Source: Epiperipatus broadwayi
Taxonomy: Eukaryota; Onychophora; Udeonychophora; Euonychophora; Peripatidae
NCBI GenBank assembly: GCA_028023455.1
Contig: JAQFVV010000141.1
Span: 2,468,843-2,532,842 of the forward strand
DNA length: 64,000 bases
Reading direction: 5' to 3'
Position 1 is the stretch's first letter. Each line of letters begins with the position of its first letter. Positions 61,451-64,000 of this stretch are shown here, piece by piece. The notes beneath the pieces are model-generated. The model did not search any database, was not told the DNA's origin, and saw nothing but the letters and a program-made list of their open reading frames with translations. The position numbers and the translations under genes were made by a program.

Positions 61451-63965
61451 TGATATTAACAAATTGACTATTTGTCTTACAGATTTTTAAATTATCAAAT
61501 AGACTTTGAGCATCAGTTTGGGATTATCTCTATTATCAAAGCAAATTAATAACAAAACTTAAATATCCTGACTTCGAACACATGCTTTGCCTACATGTTT
61601 CATCTACATGACAATAAGTAAATAACATGTTATATTATTAGCACAAAAAAAATACTAATAATATGAAAATACAATAATATAAAACAATCTTTCTATAAAA
61701 TCTCCATTCATTAAGAAAATGTCATACAATTATTTTATTTTGGAAAATGTTGTGATTCATCAATGAAATAAGACACTAATACTACATCAAGAATTAATCT
61801 AACAATTTATCTGGCCACCTTTTAATTAACACATAGCTATATTTTCATGATTATACATACTATACGTTATAAGTGAAATCTACATGAGGAGCAGCTAAAC
61901 TTTTACTGAACACTTCTACAATAATTCATCTGATTCTAAATATACTTTTGGTGGAGAACATTTACTCATCACCAAGAATCCAAAAAAAAAAACGTCACAT
62001 AACTTTCTAAGCATCATTTAATCATACTTCAACAATAACTCATCTACTTCTAAATACATTATTGGTGGGGACTTATTCCTCATCATCAGGCTCTACGAAA
62101 ACACCATTTCAAAATATCATTTAATCATACACATATAATATAAACTAGGCTCTACTCATGGAAAATTATTAATATAGACTAAATAAGCAAAATCTTTTAT
62201 CCCTACAGACATTATAACGCAATCAGATTTCTTTCTATTCTCATAGCTTTTCTAAATATTGAACATTATAAATACACGCTGGCAGATAAATACATACAGA
62301 TAACATACCAATCTGTTCAACTCAGCAGAATACAACAATGTCTGAAATTTATACATAAAATATTCACAAACTGAACTTTATCAAACATATGTCCCAATTG
62401 TGCAAAACAAACAAACGCGAACAAAAATATATATAAAATTAACTCTAAATTACACACTATGCAGGCAACATGGAAATTAAATATTGCATTAAGGTATAAC
62501 TTTTAATTCAAAATAAACTTTAGGTTACTTTTAAAATTTAATATTTATAATTATTACAAACAAACTTTCTTTCATATCTTGCAAACTATTTCTATTATAC
62601 GTTCATTGATTCAAAAAAAAAAGAAATTCTCACTTTGAGATAATAAAGTATGCGATATAAATATAAACCTCTCTAATAATATATTTAAAAAAATATTTCT
62701 TTATTTTACCTTCATAAAAAGACAATAAGACCTATGTGAACACAATCAATTTTTACCAGCATATTTCTCATTTGGATACGCTTCAGAAACAGTCTTGAAG
62801 ATCAAAATAACCCAAATTATAAATAAACATAATAATAAATAAGCCTATCTACCTATCTTATACATTAATTATGACAAGCAATAAAAAAAAGAAAGAAACA
62901 AAGGTTATTAGTTTTATAACTTAAAATAAAAGTTCACTTGCAATGCTCGGTTCCAGGTTTATGAAACAATATGGGACACATTCCAAACTGAATTTAAATT
63001 AAATCATGCTTAAATAGGACTCAGCATCTTCAACGTTCATAAAAAAGTTATTTAACTTACTGTATCATAAATAAGCAATCAATTTTTCTTCTATTATGAT
63101 GAGAATATAATAAATTCTTAATTATTGTTGGACAGGAATTATCTCACTTATTCTGTTGTAGTTCTAAATTAAATACGTAATTAATTTAGTAGTTTCTTGA
63201 ATAACATTTAACACTTTATAATTTATTATATGCCTGGTTTATTCTTAAATATTGTCCATTTTGTAATTCTTCAATTAATAATATTTTGTTTTATTTTCCA
63301 TCTTTATCGAAGAGAACAAAAATTACCCACATTTCTATCCTTCTATTCGAATTAAGCAAATACTTAATTTGAAGTAGCTCATATTTTATTTCCTTCATTT
63401 AAAATATGTATTATTTCCAGAAACACCAGACAAACAAATGCTGTCATATCTCTATGATGAATTTAAACATAGCATGATTTATCAAACTATATACATCCTT
63501 AAATTTATGTTTAATTCTCACAAAAACCTAACACGGAAAATAGTGAAGAATTAAAATATATTCTGTAAAATAGTTCTGCATGCGTTTTCCAGATATATTA
63601 AATAACACACGTTGGTTAATGATACAACAATAATATTCATGCAATTTATTCCTATTTAAAATGACAATTAAGTGAGGTAACGTAGACTGGACGTTATTAA
63701 CATACATTTTTAAGAAAGCACTAGTTAGGAAGAGGTTAATTCAATATGTTTAAATCAAGGAGAATAAAGTAAACTGAGTACCATTTAAAATTTAGAACTG
63801 CATTCTGAAATTAACTTGTCCCATAGTAAATTTCTTGGGATTCTTTCGAAATTTTACTCCAAAGTCTTTTTAAAATTAAGTTGACTTCAGCAACTGGTTT
63901 TACTTTCACAAAAATGAGCCACTGTTTTTGGGTACAACTACATTACATAATAAGCAAATTTTCCA
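61451..63965. other. A+T-rich intergenic DNA, nothing recognised
   Basis: It may include the continuation of the dispersed repeat. The pair of similar segments at 61914-61970 and 62021-62075 (ACTTCTACAATAATTCATCT versus ACTTCAACAATAACTCATCT) is a local duplication of about 107 bp period. No gene seen. Confidence 0.45.
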
Positions 63966-64000
63966 CTGAAGTGGACTTGGGCTGGACATATTGCTAGAAG
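63966..64000 (+). mobile_element. 5'-truncated RTE LINE copy, runs off the window
   Basis: CTGAAGTGGACTTGGGCTGG onward encodes LKWTWAGHIAR, aligned with LKWSWAGHISR of the LINE at 48685-48720, in an open frame to the window edge. Sequence before 63966 does not match the LINE, so this copy is 5'-truncated near its carboxy-terminal end, as expected from incomplete reverse transcription. Confidence 0.7.

Overview
The window looks like nuclear DNA from an animal with a large, very A+T-rich, transposon-dominated genome. The evidence is long (TA)n, (ATA)n and (TTA)n tracts, three degenerate Ty3/Gypsy-class LTR retrotransposons, Penelope-like fragments with GIY-YIG endonuclease reading frames, an RTE-type LINE, SINE-like and fold-back repeats, and one intact single-exon rhodopsin-class GPCR. 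No operons, CRISPR arrays or bacterial signals are present. An invertebrate (arthropod, mollusc, flatworm or cnidarian) fits best; the sequence alone does not fix the species.

Layout. 1-5261: A+T-rich sequence with microsatellites and a minisatellite. 5334-10635: minus-strand LTR element with ~1.4 kb LTRs, a gag remnant and no recognisable pol. 10642-19971: minus-strand Gypsy element with ~560 bp LTRs and decayed gag-pol, whose 5' LTR was split by a 2.26 kb insertion flanked by TTATT. 19972-20630: fold-back repeat around (TA)29. 20631-23087: mostly single-copy-looking DNA with a less A+T-rich block at 21060-21380. 23088-32339: plus-strand Gypsy element with ~2 kb LTRs, preceded by the integrase tail of a second copy (an LTR-sharing tandem). 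32393-33858: a 1.46 kb near-perfect palindrome of two 5'-truncated Penelope-like copies. 34745-39440: two copies of another repeat that each contain a hammerhead-ribozyme-like core. 39883-40030: a tiny palindrome of the first Penelope-like family's 3' end. 45.7-48.94 kb: an almost complete RTE LINE broken by frameshifts and a stop. 51.6-52.7 kb and 60.6-61.5 kb: two copies of a long dispersed repeat. 57001-57957: the GPCR, the only convincing intact host gene. 58290-59640: an inverted/tandem repeat array. 63966-64000: the start of a second, 5'-truncated RTE copy running off the edge.

The most notable patterns are: (i) LTR-like termini of the form TGTAAC/TGAAAC abut (TA)n tracts again and again, suggesting TA-repeat targeting; (ii) Penelope-like copies occur as palindromes and carry hammerhead-like motifs with self-complementary stem III; (iii) a 66-nt stem-loop at 55066-55131 has the shape of a microRNA precursor. 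Apart from the GPCR, nothing here appears to work together as a pathway: this is a gene-poor, repeat-built region.
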